Of a stretch of 12,383 nucleotides of DNA, positions 1 through 7,333 are shown piece after piece; within the stretch, counting starts at the first letter, position 1, and every line of letters starts with the position of its first letter. The notes below the pieces were generated by a model. It saw nothing but the letters and a program-made list of their open reading frames with translations, searched no databases and was not told where the DNA came from. The position numbers were made by a program, and so were the translations under genes. The DNA lies in the NCBI GenBank assembly GCA_030587525.1, contig JAUQYW010000233.1, positions 1 through 12,383 of the forward strand. The letters run 5' to 3'. The DNA comes from Candidatus Sigynarchaeota archaeon (GTDB lineage: Archaea > Asgardarchaeota > Lokiarchaeia > Sigynarchaeales > Sigynarchaeaceae).

Positions 1-312
1 CTGGCGGCCGGCGTCGCCCACGGGGGCTGGTTACAAGATGCGTATCCTGCGGGCAACGTGGGAAAATTCCAGGGCATCCGGATGATCTTCATGGTACTCT
101 TGCCCATGGTCATCGGCCCGCCTATCGGCGCGACGATCATTTCAACTTTCGGCATTCCCGACGGCAGCGGGGGCTTCATCCCGACGCCGGAGATCTTCCT
201 GGTTGGTGGGATCATCTCCTTGTTCGCGATTATCCCGATATTGGCGATCGGCAAATCAGAAGGCGTGGTCAAGCTCGACCACGCCGCACCTCAACCCGCG
301 AAGGAAAGGTAA
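1..312 (+). CDS. MFS/GPH-like transporter, C-terminal fragment
   Basis: The reading frame is open from the first base, so the true start lies left of the window; only the last 103 residues are seen. They contain a loop with a W-L-Q-D-A-Y-P motif followed by G-K-F-Q-G-I-R-M, which resembles the loop before a late helix in GPH-type (sugar:cation symporter-like) major facilitator proteins. Two hydrophobic segments follow (about 66-120 and 193-250 nt), likely the last two transmembrane helices, then a short charged cytoplasmic tail ending P-A-K-E-R. The substrate cannot be inferred. The stop is only 5 bases before the next start, and the ribosome-binding site of that gene overlaps the last codons here, so the two are probably co-transcribed. 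MFS assignment is fairly sure; the GPH subfamily is less so. Confidence 0.7.
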   Translation: MAAGVAHGGWLQDAYPAGNVGKFQGIRMIFMVLLPMVIGPPIGATIISTFGIPDGSGGFIPTPEIFLVGGIISLFAIIPILAIGKSEGVVKLDHAAPQPAKER

Positions 313-317
313 ATGCC

Positions 318-1847
318 ATGCACGATATCGGCGAGCTCTTGTCTATGATCGAGACGATCATCGGAGACGAACTGGAAAAAAGCCATGTTCCCGGGCTTGC
401 CGTGGGGATCGTGCAAGGTGACAAGCTGGCGTTCGTGAAATGCCACGGGTATACCGACGTGGAGGGAAAAATACCCATAACGCCAGCCACGGCGTTCCAT
501 TGGGCGTCGATTTCCAAGCTCTTCACGTGCATTGGTATCTTCCAGCAATGGGAAGAAAATAAATTCAAGTTGAACGATCCGGTAAACCATTACTTGTCAA
601 AGGGCAAGTTGCTGCGAAAAAAGCAATCATGGCCCGAGGTCACGTTCGAGCACCTGCTCACGCACACGGCAGGCATCGGCGAGCTGCGGCGAGGTGCCGA
701 CCTTTTCCGCAAGGGATTCCGGCTCCTCACCTATGACGAGAAACCGGTGCCCCCTCTCAGCACGCTCCACGACTTACCGCTGCATCTTTCATCCCCGGCC
801 GGTAAAAAATACGCATACTCGAACATCGGCGGTTCTTTACTCGGTTTCTTGACCGAGATCTTCAGCGGCGAGGATTTCCAGGCTTACATGATACAGCGCG
901 TGCTCGACCCGCTCGGCATGGTCCACAGCGACTTTGACAACAGCGATCGGGTCAATGACCGCCTCGCCCGGGGGTACAAGTACAAGAAGGGAACACTGCA
1001 GCTCGCCAAGCCCTGGCACAACATCATCAAGCCTTCCGGCGGGCTCGTCACCCCGCTCGATGACATGGTAAAATTTGCTGCTTGCTTGCTCCGGAAGGGA
1101 AAATTCGACGGAAAACAGCTGCTCAAACCGGAAACTCTCGATCTCATCTGGACCCCGCATTATTGGGCCCACGAAAGTTTGAAGGAGACCGATGCTATCG
1201 GGTACATCTTCCGCATCCAGCAATTGAATGGCAAGAAGATCCTCTGGCACACGGGCGGGATGAGCGGGTTCACGGCGACGCTTGACTTGATACCAGGGGA
1301 TGGTGTCGCACTGTTGACCGAGGCAAACCTTGGCGAGTCCTTGCATAGCAGGATCACGTTCCGGTTGCGCCATCGGATATTGAAGGTGCTCACGGGGGCA
1401 ACGGATGCGTTCGATCCAAGCCGGTACCAACCCGACACGACATGGTGGCCAGATATCAAGGGGCATTATGGCGGTTACCCGGGCTGGCTGTCGAACACAC
1501 GCGTGATCGTCAACGGCATCGACTTCAAGGTGCAAGAAAAGGACGGCCACCTGGTCCTTTCATCGTTATTCGGTGAACACAAGAACGGCACGGTCTTGTA
1601 CCCGACGGCCGATCCGCTCGTGTACGAATACCCGCGAGGTGATGCGGGTGATATTGATTACACGTCGAGCATCGGCTTCACGAGAAGTCAAAAAACCGGG
1701 AAGGTCATCGAGATGAGCATCGGTGATATGGACAAGCTGCGAAAGAATCCTGGATGGCGCACTTTCCGATTCACCATCTCGATGCTCGTTATCATAGCCG
1801 TCACAACTCTTAGTTTACTCGCCATCCTAGATCTATTCACGAGATGA
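318..1847 (+). CDS. SxxK serine hydrolase (beta-lactamase/PBP-like family) with C-terminal membrane helix
   Basis: This is a 509-residue protein of the beta-lactamase-related (class C/penicillin-binding-protein-like) serine hydrolase family. The three family motifs are present and in order: S64-I-S-K67 (nucleophile and general base), Y167-S-N169, and H311-T-G-G314. The family includes esterases, D-amino-acid peptidases and amidases, so the substrate is unknown. Residues about 375-470 form a C-terminal beta-rich extension. Residues about 485-505 form one hydrophobic helix ending I-L-D-L-F-T-R. No signal peptide is seen. The segment just before the helix is rich in K and R, which predicts that the catalytic domain faces the cytoplasm. 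The start at 318 is chosen over the ATG at 313 because G-G-A-A-A-G-G ends 8 bases before it. It sits between a transporter and a PLP enzyme in a compact same-strand group. Confidence 0.85.
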   Translation: MHDIGELLSMIETIIGDELEKSHVPGLAVGIVQGDKLAFVKCHGYTDVEGKIPITPATAFHWASISKLFTCIGIFQQWEENKFKLNDPVNHYLSKGKLLRKKQSWPEVTFEHLLTHTAGIGELRRGADLFRKGFRLLTYDEKPVPPLSTLHDLPLHLSSPAGKKYAYSNIGGSLLGFLTEIFSGEDFQAYMIQRVLDPLGMVHSDFDNSDRVNDRLARGYKYKKGTLQLAKPWHNIIKPSGGLVTPLDDMVKFAACLLRKGKFDGKQLLKPETLDLIWTPHYWAHESLKETDAIGYIFRIQQLNGKKILWHTGGMSGFTATLDLIPGDGVALLTEANLGESLHSRITFRLRHRILKVLTGATDAFDPSRYQPDTTWWPDIKGHYGGYPGWLSNTRVIVNGIDFKVQEKDGHLVLSSLFGEHKNGTVLYPTADPLVYEYPRGDAGDIDYTSSIGFTRSQKTGKVIEMSIGDMDKLRKNPGWRTFRFTISMLVIIAVTTLSLLAILDLFTR

Positions 1848-1863
1848 TTCCGAGGGACTACGC

Positions 1864-2826
1864 ATGGTCATTCTAAAAGAAATCGAGGATGCTTACAAGC
1901 GCATCAAGAACACGATCAACAAGACGCCAGTAATGACGTCACGCACGCTGAACGCGCTCGTCAAGGCAAAGGTGTTCTGCAAGTGCGAAAACTTCCAGCG
2001 CATGGGCGCGTTCAAGTTCCGCGGTGCCTACAACACGCTCAAGCAGCTCAGTAAGGAGGAGAAACTAAAAGGGGTCATCACCCATTCGAGCGGCAACCAT
2101 GCCCAGGCACTAGCCTTGTCGGCGAAACTTATTGGCATCAAGGCCACCGTGGTCATGCCGAGCGGGTCCCCCCAGGTCAAGATCAACGCCACGAAGGGTT
2201 ACGGGGCGGAGGTCGTGCTATGCGAGAACACGCTCGCCTCGCGCGAGGAAACCACGAATAAACTGATCGCTGAGCACGGTTACGTGCTCATCCACCCGTA
2301 CGATAACGATATCATTATCCGTGGAGCCGGCACCGCGGCGCTCGAGCTGATCAAGGAAGTGGGAGACCTGGATTTCGTCTTCTGCCCCGTGGGTGGCGGC
2401 GGGTTGCTCAGCGGCACATCGATCGCGACGAAGGGTTTGTGCCCGGGCGCCAAGGTTATCGCCGTGGAACCCAAGAATGCCGACGATGCCTATAAATCGT
2501 TTCAAGCTGGCAAGATCATCACGAACGAAACCTCGAACACGATCGCCGATGGCTTGCGCACGCACTTGTGCGAACGGACATTCAAGATCATCAAGGACAA
2601 CGTGGACCAGGTGATTCTCGTCACGGAACAGCAGATCATCGACGCCATGCGGTTCTTGTGGGAGAGAATGAAAATCGTCGTGGAGCCTTCGGGTTCCGTT
2701 CCCATTGCTGGCTTGCTTTCTGGACAAGTTAACGTCGAAAACACGCGCGTCGGGGTCATTTTGAGCGGTGGGAACATCGATCTTGAGGATTTTTTCAGAT
2801 TCTTGCAAGAAAAAATCAAGGGATAA
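1864..2826 (+). CDS. Threonine dehydratase/serine racemase-like PLP enzyme (fold type II)
   Basis: This 320-residue enzyme belongs to the tryptophan-synthase-beta PLP superfamily. Threonine dehydratases make 2-oxobutyrate and ammonia from threonine; serine racemase-type relatives interconvert L- and D-serine and also eliminate water. The PLP lysine is K51 in G-A-F-K-F-R-G-A. S75-S-G-N-H-A-Q is the substrate/carboxylate loop, 177-180 (GGGG) is the phosphate-binding loop, and S301-G-G-N is the pyridine-nitrogen site. There is no C-terminal ACT domain, so it is not the isoleucine-feedback biosynthetic type. The V-E-P-K-N-A-D-D stretch places E202, A206 and D208 where serine racemases bind a divalent metal. 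A GAGG site precedes the start by 8 bases, and the gene begins 16 bases after the hydrolase stop. Family assignment is sure; the choice between dehydratase and racemase is open. Confidence 0.88.
   Translation: MVILKEIEDAYKRIKNTINKTPVMTSRTLNALVKAKVFCKCENFQRMGAFKFRGAYNTLKQLSKEEKLKGVITHSSGNHAQALALSAKLIGIKATVVMPSGSPQVKINATKGYGAEVVLCENTLASREETTNKLIAEHGYVLIHPYDNDIIIRGAGTAALELIKEVGDLDFVFCPVGGGGLLSGTSIATKGLCPGAKVIAVEPKNADDAYKSFQAGKIITNETSNTIADGLRTHLCERTFKIIKDNVDQVILVTEQQIIDAMRFLWERMKIVVEPSGSVPIAGLLSGQVNVENTRVGVILSGGNIDLEDFFRFLQEKIKG
2788..2817. terminator. A/T-rich inverted repeat, possible bidirectional terminator of convergent genes
   Basis: GATTTTTTC (2788-2796) and GAAAAAATC (2809-2817) are perfect 9-base inverted arms around a 12-base loop. 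The arms give six T on the plus strand and six T on the minus strand. For the minus-strand alpha/beta hydrolase this lies about 75 bases past the stop, a normal place for an archaeal oligo-T terminator. For the plus-strand PLP-enzyme gene it lies just inside the last codons, so termination there would be premature. It is also constrained by coding (F-F and E-K-I codons), so the arrangement may be chance. Confidence 0.3.
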
Positions 2827-2890
2827 GGAATTCGTGATGACCTCGTGGGCTAGAAACCGGGACTCGTCTGCACGTATCCCATCTTCAAGG

Positions 2891-3817
2891 CTATTCACGT
2901 CCCTCGAGAATCGCACCGGCCATCGCGTCGCATATGGGACCATCGAGCATGTAGTCCGTGTGTCCCTTTTTCGTGAATGACTTGAGGCGGATGCCGTGGT
3001 CGCGTGAAAAGCGGTCCACGAGGGGGAATGGAGTGACCAGGTCATCCTCGCCCTGGAATATTGCAACCTTTGCTAGCACATCCTCCGTCAATGGTGTCGC
3101 ATCAAATTTTTCCATTGACGAGTCGCCCGTGAAATGATCAAGAAATGCATCGATCGTGGAAACGGGCGTCCCTGCCATATACTTCAATATGAACGACCCG
3201 TAAGCGTCCGTGAACCCACGGGCCTTGACGCTATCGGGAGTTCGTGAATGCTCGATCACGAAGATGTCCCAGAGCGCCCTCGCGACTGGCTTGATGATTG
3301 CCGCATCGAGCCTGCCCTGGCGGCTCGCAAGATAGGCCGGGTTCCGAGCGAGATGGTTCCGGGTTTCCACGAAAATTCCCCGTACATGCCGCACCAAATC
3401 GCCGACGGGGGCTGCGAACCCGTACGCGACCAGGGTAGAGAATCGCCGCGGTTGATCGGCCAGCAGCGCCAGGCCAAGCAAGGATCCAAGGCTGGCACCC
3501 ACGAGGATGATGGGGGATGTCACGGTCTCGCGATCGAGGATCTCGACCACGTCGCCCTTTATAGTATCGAACGAAAATGGGGTGACAAGCGGTCGAGCCG
3601 TACTGAACCCGCGGTAATCCATCAAGAGCAAGTCGACCAACATTCCAGTCGATCGCGCCTTCCGGGAAACTCGGGACACGAGCAAGTCCCACTGGTGGTA
3701 GTTGAAGAAGGAGCCATTCAAGAACACGACCGTCGCGACCGGATTCGTGGTACGCTCGATGACATAGCGAAGCTGGTTGCCGTCGCGCGTGTCGTGGATG
3801 ATATCTTGCACGATCAC
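2891..3817 (-). CDS. Alpha/beta hydrolase
   Basis: This is a 308-residue cytoplasmic alpha/beta-hydrolase-fold protein without signal peptide. The nucleophile elbow is G107-A-S109-L-G111, the acid is probably D259 in G-E-D-D-L-V-T-P, and the histidine is H286 in K-K-G-H-T-D-Y. The oxyanion strand reads F-L-N-G-S-F-F-N instead of the usual H-G. A lid/cap domain spans about 145-240. The substrate is unknown; esterase or thioesterase activity is plausible. The start is GTG; no ATG lies nearby, a second in-frame GTG sits 6 bases later, and no Shine-Dalgarno site is visible. It begins 26 bases after the APS-kinase stop on the same strand, but an oligo-T tract separates them, so expression may be by read-through or a separate weak promoter. 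It converges on the PLP-enzyme gene with a 64-base gap. Confidence 0.8.
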   Translation of the reverse strand: MIVQDIIHDTRDGNQLRYVIERTTNPVATVVFLNGSFFNYHQWDLLVSRVSRKARSTGMLVDLLLMDYRGFSTARPLVTPFSFDTIKGDVVEILDRETVTSPIILVGASLGSLLGLALLADQPRRFSTLVAYGFAAPVGDLVRHVRGIFVETRNHLARNPAYLASRQGRLDAAIIKPVARALWDIFVIEHSRTPDSVKARGFTDAYGSFILKYMAGTPVSTIDAFLDHFTGDSSMEKFDATPLTEDVLAKVAIFQGEDDLVTPFPLVDRFSRDHGIRLKSFTKKGHTDYMLDGPICDAMAGAILEGRE

Positions 3818-3826
3818 GATGTAATG

Positions 3827-3841
3827 AAAAAAAGGAAAAAA
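3827..3841 (-). terminator. Oligo-T tract after cysC
   Basis: On the minus strand the sequence is TTTTTT-CC-TTTTTTT, starting 2 bases after the APS-kinase TAA. Oligo-T tracts without strong hairpins are typical archaeal intrinsic terminators. It lies between cysC and the alpha/beta hydrolase and would end or attenuate the sulfate-activation transcript. Confidence 0.55.
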
Positions 3842-3843
3842 TG

Positions 3844-4407
3844 TTATGGCTTGATGTAGCCGAGCTCGACCAGCTTGCTTAGCACTTGTTTAACGCCGTC
3901 TTCAATGCTGATTTTTTCCGTGTCAACAACGAGTTCCGGGTTTGGCGGTTCTTCATACGGGGCCGACGCATGGACGCCAGTAAAGTCCTTGATCTGGCCA
4001 GCCAAGGCTTTCTTGTACATACCTTTCACGTCCCTTTTCATACAACCTTCAACGCTGCACTTCACGTAGACCTCGACAAAATTGCCGATTTCTTTCCGGG
4101 CATTGTCCCGCATACCGATCTCGGGGGAGATGAACGTGGCCAGCACGACCACGTCGTTTCTTGTGAGCATTTTTGCGACGAACGCGACCCGTTCTATGTT
4201 CTTGCGCCGATCCTCGACGCTGAAACCGAGGTCCTTCGTCAAGGATTGGCGAACGATGTCGCCATCCAAGCGCTCGACCTTGAATCCTTTCTTCTTCAAT
4301 ATCGGCACAAGGGCATCAGCCAGCGTGGATTTTCCAGAACAAGCGAGCCCCGTGAACCAGACCGTGAATCCCTTGGAATCGATTTTCTTGTGCGTGGTTT
4401 TACTCAT
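3844..4407 (-). CDS. cysC: Adenylylsulfate (APS) kinase
   Basis: CysC phosphorylates the 3'-hydroxyl of APS with ATP to give PAPS, the second step of sulfate activation in the cytoplasm. The 187-residue length is normal. The Walker A loop is G20-L-A-C-S-G-K-S27. L-D-G-D (47-50) followed by I-V-R, the G-F-S-V-E-D-R-R-K-N-I segment (61-71), F-I-S-P (92-95), K-R-D-V-K-G-M-Y-K-K (124-133) and N-P-E-L-V-V-D-T (156-163) are all family signatures. The start at 4407 is preferred over upstream in-frame codons because GAGAGG lies about 6 bases ahead and the upstream extension would overlap the preceding phosphatase gene. The gap to that gene is 13 bases, so translation is probably coupled. The C-terminus reads L-V-E-L-G-Y-I-K-P, echoing the tail of the small regulator that leads the operon. 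Confidence 0.93.
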   Translation of the reverse strand: MSKTTHKKIDSKGFTVWFTGLACSGKSTLADALVPILKKKGFKVERLDGDIVRQSLTKDLGFSVEDRRKNIERVAFVAKMLTRNDVVVLATFISPEIGMRDNARKEIGNFVEVYVKCSVEGCMKRDVKGMYKKALAGQIKDFTGVHASAPYEEPPNPELVVDTEKISIEDGVKQVLSKLVELGYIKP

Positions 4408-4420
4408 TGCGTTCCTCTCG

Positions 4421-5857
4421 TCATTTCGATAGCTTGATGGGCTTCCCGCGAGCATTTTTCGGCAGTTCCAGGCCAAAATGCTGCATAATCGTCGGGTAAA
4501 TGTCGTAGATGGAGAATTGCTGGATTTTATTTCCCTTTAATTTCTTATCGATGGCAGATTCGCTATCCGCGGCAACCTTCGCGTATTGTTGCTTCGTCGT
4601 GCCGATGAACAAGCCCTGCTTCGCGTGAACGGCATCGTCCGGCCCCGTGTCGTTTTCCTCGAGGAACAATCGCTTGTGGCCGACCGTTCCCGCCGAACGC
4701 CACGCCAAGTCCCCGAAGTAGACGAACAGATCGGGGTCGTCGCCGACGTAGCCGTCGGGATAGAGATCTTCCGAGATGAAGGTCTTGTTCCCCAGCACCT
4801 TCCCGCTCGGTCCGGTCATGGCCTCGATTTTCCGCCGCAACTCTTCCCGTTCCTTTATGTAATCCGTTTTTTCGATGATGCCTCGTGGCTCCCGCCCTTT
4901 CACGTTGAAGAAGATGCGGGCGTAATAACCGCCCCACCCGATGGCCCGCGTTCTTGCCCAGTCCACGTCGAGCTTCTCCGGTTGCGTGATCTTGTCGGGA
5001 TACTTGTTGAGCGTCAAGTAGCCTTCCTTCATTAGCCATTCATTCACGCAAACGCAACCATCCATGGGCTGCGCCCCGTGGTCCGAGACGACGAAAACTT
5101 TTGTGTCATCGGGTACCAGGTCAACGATCTCCTTGACGTCATGGTCCAACAGGCGTTCATATTCATCGATGTATCCTTGATATTCGTTCCCGGGCTGGTG
5201 ATCCTTGTGATGCTCGTCGAAATACTTCCAGTAGGAGTGGTGGACCCGATCGAGGCCAATCTCGACGAACCAGCACAGGTCCCACGGTTTCGTGCGGAGC
5301 AGGTGCTTGAGCACCTCGTGGCGTTCACGGGTCATCTTGATCAAATTTTCGAACAGCTCCTTTCTTTCCTCGATTCGGAACGAGACATCGAACGTGTAAT
5401 GGCCAAATTTGGCGAGAATTTCGTTCTTGAGCTCTGATGGATGCGTGAACTGGTTCTCCGTGCTCGGCGTGATGAAGCACGAGATCAAGTTGCCATTAAA
5501 TGGCCGGACGGGGTACGTCGGCGGGATGCCGACGACGATTGATTGGATTCCCCGCTCGCCCAGGACTTCCCACGCGGTCTTCGCCGGGATCGACGAGGAG
5601 CTGGCGATCCATGCCTTGTCGTAGGTGCCTTTTTTCAAGTGACGGAAGCCGTACACGCCCAGCTGGCCGGGCGTCCTGCCGGTCGCCATGCACATCCACG
5701 CGGGAATCGTGATCGGGGGATCCGACGACCGCAGCTGCCCGCGAATACCGGACGCTTGCAACCTCTTTAACATGGGCACGTTGCGCAAGTGCCGGTCGAA
5801 AAACAGGGATGGCGTGGCGCAATCCAGTCCAATGATGAGCAATTTTTGCCGTTCCAC
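4421..5857 (-). CDS. Alkaline-phosphatase-superfamily phosphodiesterase/phosphatase in a sulfate-activation operon
   Basis: This 478-residue protein is of the type I phosphodiesterase/nucleotide pyrophosphatase branch of the AlkP superfamily. Two-metal-site ligands can be placed: D12 (G-L-D-C-A-T), nucleophile T50 in P-P-I-T-I-P-A-W, D203 and H207 (G-L-D-R-V-H-H-S), D259-H260 (S-D-H-G) and H411 (A-V-H-A-K-Q-G). The Thr nucleophile argues against a formylglycine sulfatase. No signal peptide or membrane helix is seen, so it acts in the cytoplasm. It lies between sat and cysC with gaps of 19 and 13 bases, which suggests a role in PAPS metabolism, for example removal of PAP or PPi, or of APS; that is inference. 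The start is GTG with GGGAG about 11 bases upstream. Superfamily assignment is sure; substrate is unknown. Confidence 0.87.
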   Translation of the reverse strand: MERQKLLIIGLDCATPSLFFDRHLRNVPMLKRLQASGIRGQLRSSDPPITIPAWMCMATGRTPGQLGVYGFRHLKKGTYDKAWIASSSSIPAKTAWEVLGERGIQSIVVGIPPTYPVRPFNGNLISCFITPSTENQFTHPSELKNEILAKFGHYTFDVSFRIEERKELFENLIKMTRERHEVLKHLLRTKPWDLCWFVEIGLDRVHHSYWKYFDEHHKDHQPGNEYQGYIDEYERLLDHDVKEIVDLVPDDTKVFVVSDHGAQPMDGCVCVNEWLMKEGYLTLNKYPDKITQPEKLDVDWARTRAIGWGGYYARIFFNVKGREPRGIIEKTDYIKEREELRRKIEAMTGPSGKVLGNKTFISEDLYPDGYVGDDPDLFVYFGDLAWRSAGTVGHKRLFLEENDTGPDDAVHAKQGLFIGTTKQQYAKVAADSESAIDKKLKGNKIQQFSIYDIYPTIMQHFGLELPKNARGKPIKLSK

Positions 5858-5876
5858 GTCGATGCACGCTCCCTGG

Positions 5877-7034
5877 CTACTTCACGAACAGGTTCTTGTC
5901 CTTGAACTTGATGATGGTCTCTGCGACCTCGGGGCGCATCTCCTCGACCGGGATCTTGCCTTCCGATAGCATCTGGCGCACGACCCGGCCCTTGAAATCG
6001 ACCTGGAATTCCGGACCGTGCGGGCAAATCTTGTCGGAAACGACCGCGCCGCATTTCTTGCATTTATAGAATGCCCGAAAGTTGATCGGCGTGATGCCGA
6101 GCTCGGGAAACTGGTTGAAAATCTCTTGTGCCTCGAACGGCCCGTAATAATTGCCCACGCCAGCGTGATCCCGGCCCACGATGAAATGCGTGCATCCAAA
6201 GTTTTTCCTCGCGATCGCGTGATGGATCGCCTCCTTGGGGCCGGCATAATGCATTTCCGTCTCGAACGTGCTCAAAACGCAAGTGTTCTTGACATAATAA
6301 TGCTCGATCAGGCTCTCGTAGGACGCGAGTATGACCTCGTCGGTGAAGTCGCCGGGTTGCTTCTTTCCGATGACCGGATTGATCAACAAGCCATCGCAGA
6401 CCGTGAGGGCCGCTTTCTGGACATATTCATGGCCGAGATGCGGGGGATTGCGCGTTTGAAACGCCGCCACGGTTTTCCATCCTTTTTTCTGGAATAAAAA
6501 GCGCGTTTCCTTGGGTTTCAGGTTGTACTTCGCGAAGTCGGTCTTGATTTCGTTGATCAACTCGATCTTTCCCCCGATCAAGAATGGTTTCTTGTCCAGG
6601 ACAGCTTTCACACCCGGATGCTTCGGATCATCTGTCTTGAACACGCTGGTAATGTAAGGCTTTTTATCGTAACTGTACTTGTCATCGATGGCCATTTTCG
6701 CGACGATGACCGGTATCTTGTCATCGCTGACCAGCAAGATCTCGTCGCCAGGCTTGATCGTACTTGCAAACGCCTCGTCGACGTCGAGGACGTTGGGGAT
6801 CGTCCAGGCAACGTCGTTAGCAAGGCGCGCGTGGCTGATGACGGAGAGAAAATCAGCCTGGTTCTGGAATCCTTCCAAGGGTGAAAAAACGCCGAAAGCG
6901 ATGTTTTTCACGTCCTTGATCAAGTCAGCGTTGATCTTCAAGGATTGAAACTCGCGGGCTTGCTCGGTGATGACGCGCCGGGTTTTTTCCCCGCACACGC
7001 GCTCGACAAGTCGCCCGCCATGTGGCTCTACCAT
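5877..7034 (-). CDS. sat: Sulfate adenylyltransferase (ATP sulfurylase)
   Basis: Sat joins sulfate to the AMP moiety of ATP, giving APS and PPi. The 385-residue length fits the archaeal single-chain type without a fused APS-kinase domain. An N-terminal PUA-like domain (about 1-165) precedes the catalytic domain with Q193-T-R-N-P-P-H-L-G-H202 (the QxRNxxHxxH nucleotide/sulfate site) and G287-R-D-H-A-G. C325, C328, C337 and H339 (Y-K-C-K-K-C then K-I-C-P-H) form the zinc-binding knuckle typical of archaeal and some bacterial enzymes. The ATG at 7034 is preferred over the GTG at 7037 because AGGATG lies about 6 bases ahead. It starts 20 bases after the RHH gene stop and is followed by the phosphatase and cysC, forming one operon. 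Confidence 0.95.
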   Translation of the reverse strand: MVEPHGGRLVERVCGEKTRRVITEQAREFQSLKINADLIKDVKNIAFGVFSPLEGFQNQADFLSVISHARLANDVAWTIPNVLDVDEAFASTIKPGDEILLVSDDKIPVIVAKMAIDDKYSYDKKPYITSVFKTDDPKHPGVKAVLDKKPFLIGGKIELINEIKTDFAKYNLKPKETRFLFQKKGWKTVAAFQTRNPPHLGHEYVQKAALTVCDGLLINPVIGKKQPGDFTDEVILASYESLIEHYYVKNTCVLSTFETEMHYAGPKEAIHHAIARKNFGCTHFIVGRDHAGVGNYYGPFEAQEIFNQFPELGITPINFRAFYKCKKCGAVVSDKICPHGPEFQVDFKGRVVRQMLSEGKIPVEEMRPEVAETIIKFKDKNLFVK

Positions 7035-7054
7035 CACGAATCATCCTGCTTTGC

Positions 7055-7291
7055 TCAGTCGATATACCCGAGGTTACGCAATCTTTTTTCGATTTCCTTT
7101 TCTTCTTCGGGCGTGAAATCCTTTTTCTTGCTATTCTCCTCTTTCTCGATACTTTCGAGCGTTTCGCGAATCAAGAATGTTATATATTCCGAAACGCTCT
7201 TGAATTCGGTTTTCGGAAGTCGTTTCTCGATTCTATTATACAATGTTGCCGGTATCTTGACATCCTTGAAAACATCGCTCGGGCCAGTCAT
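7055..7291 (-). CDS. Ribbon-helix-helix (CopG-like) protein, first gene of the sulfate-activation operon (RHH-1)
   Basis: This 78-residue protein has the RHH pattern: a short DNA-contacting beta strand (V-F-K-D-V-K-I-P, about 7-14), helix A (about 15-28), a turn K-S-V-S-E-Y, and helix B (I-T-F-L-I-R-E-T-L-E-S, about 37-47). A charged linker follows (E-K-E-E-N-S-K-K-K), then F-T-P-E-E-E-K-E-I and a conserved-looking tail R-L-R-N-L-G-Y-I-D. RHH proteins bind DNA as dimers, often as autorepressors. The start at ATG 7291 is preferred over TTG 7303 because GGTGA lies about 6 bases upstream. A TATA element about 35 bases upstream fits. Its place at the head of the sat operon suggests it controls that operon, though this is inferred from position. 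Confidence 0.82.
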   Translation of the reverse strand: MTGPSDVFKDVKIPATLYNRIEKRLPKTEFKSVSEYITFLIRETLESIEKEENSKKKDFTPEEEKEIEKRLRNLGYID

Positions 7292-7303
7292 GCATTTCAC
7301 CAA

Positions 7304-7333
7304 TTATAAGTAATTAATCTTCGCATTTATAAG
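7304..7333. repeat. Direct repeat of TTATAAG in the sat-operon promoter
   Basis: TTATAAG occurs at 7304-7310 and 7327-7333 (plus-strand reading), 23 bases apart, or about two helical turns. With flanks, 8 of 9 bases match. The distal copy contains the likely TATA box of the sat operon and the proximal copy overlaps the likely transcript start. They could be paired sites for the RHH regulator, or simply two TATA-like elements in AT-rich DNA. Confidence 0.35.
7325..7332 (-). promoter_or_regulatory. TATA box of the RHH-1/sat operon
   Basis: The minus strand reads CTTATAAAT here. A start about 25 bases downstream would fall near 7302, leaving a leader of about 11 bases that contains the GGTGA ribosome-binding site of RHH-1. 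No other promoter-like sequence is obvious within the tightly packed sat-phosphatase-cysC genes. Confidence 0.5.

Noticed and set aside
837..1550. A 237-codon minus-strand frame opposite the SxxK hydrolase
   Set aside because: The plus-strand gene carries all three catalytic motifs; the antisense frame has no recognisable features.
2218..3066. A long minus-strand open frame across the PLP enzyme and into the hydrolase
   Set aside because: It overlaps two well-supported genes, and its translation is Arg/His/Ala-rich without any domain, as expected of a shadow frame.
4421..5857. Sulfatase identity for the AlkP-superfamily protein, given its sulfate-gene neighbours
   Set aside because: The nucleophile position is Thr in P-P-I-T-I-P-A-W, with no C/S-x-P-x-R formylglycine motif.
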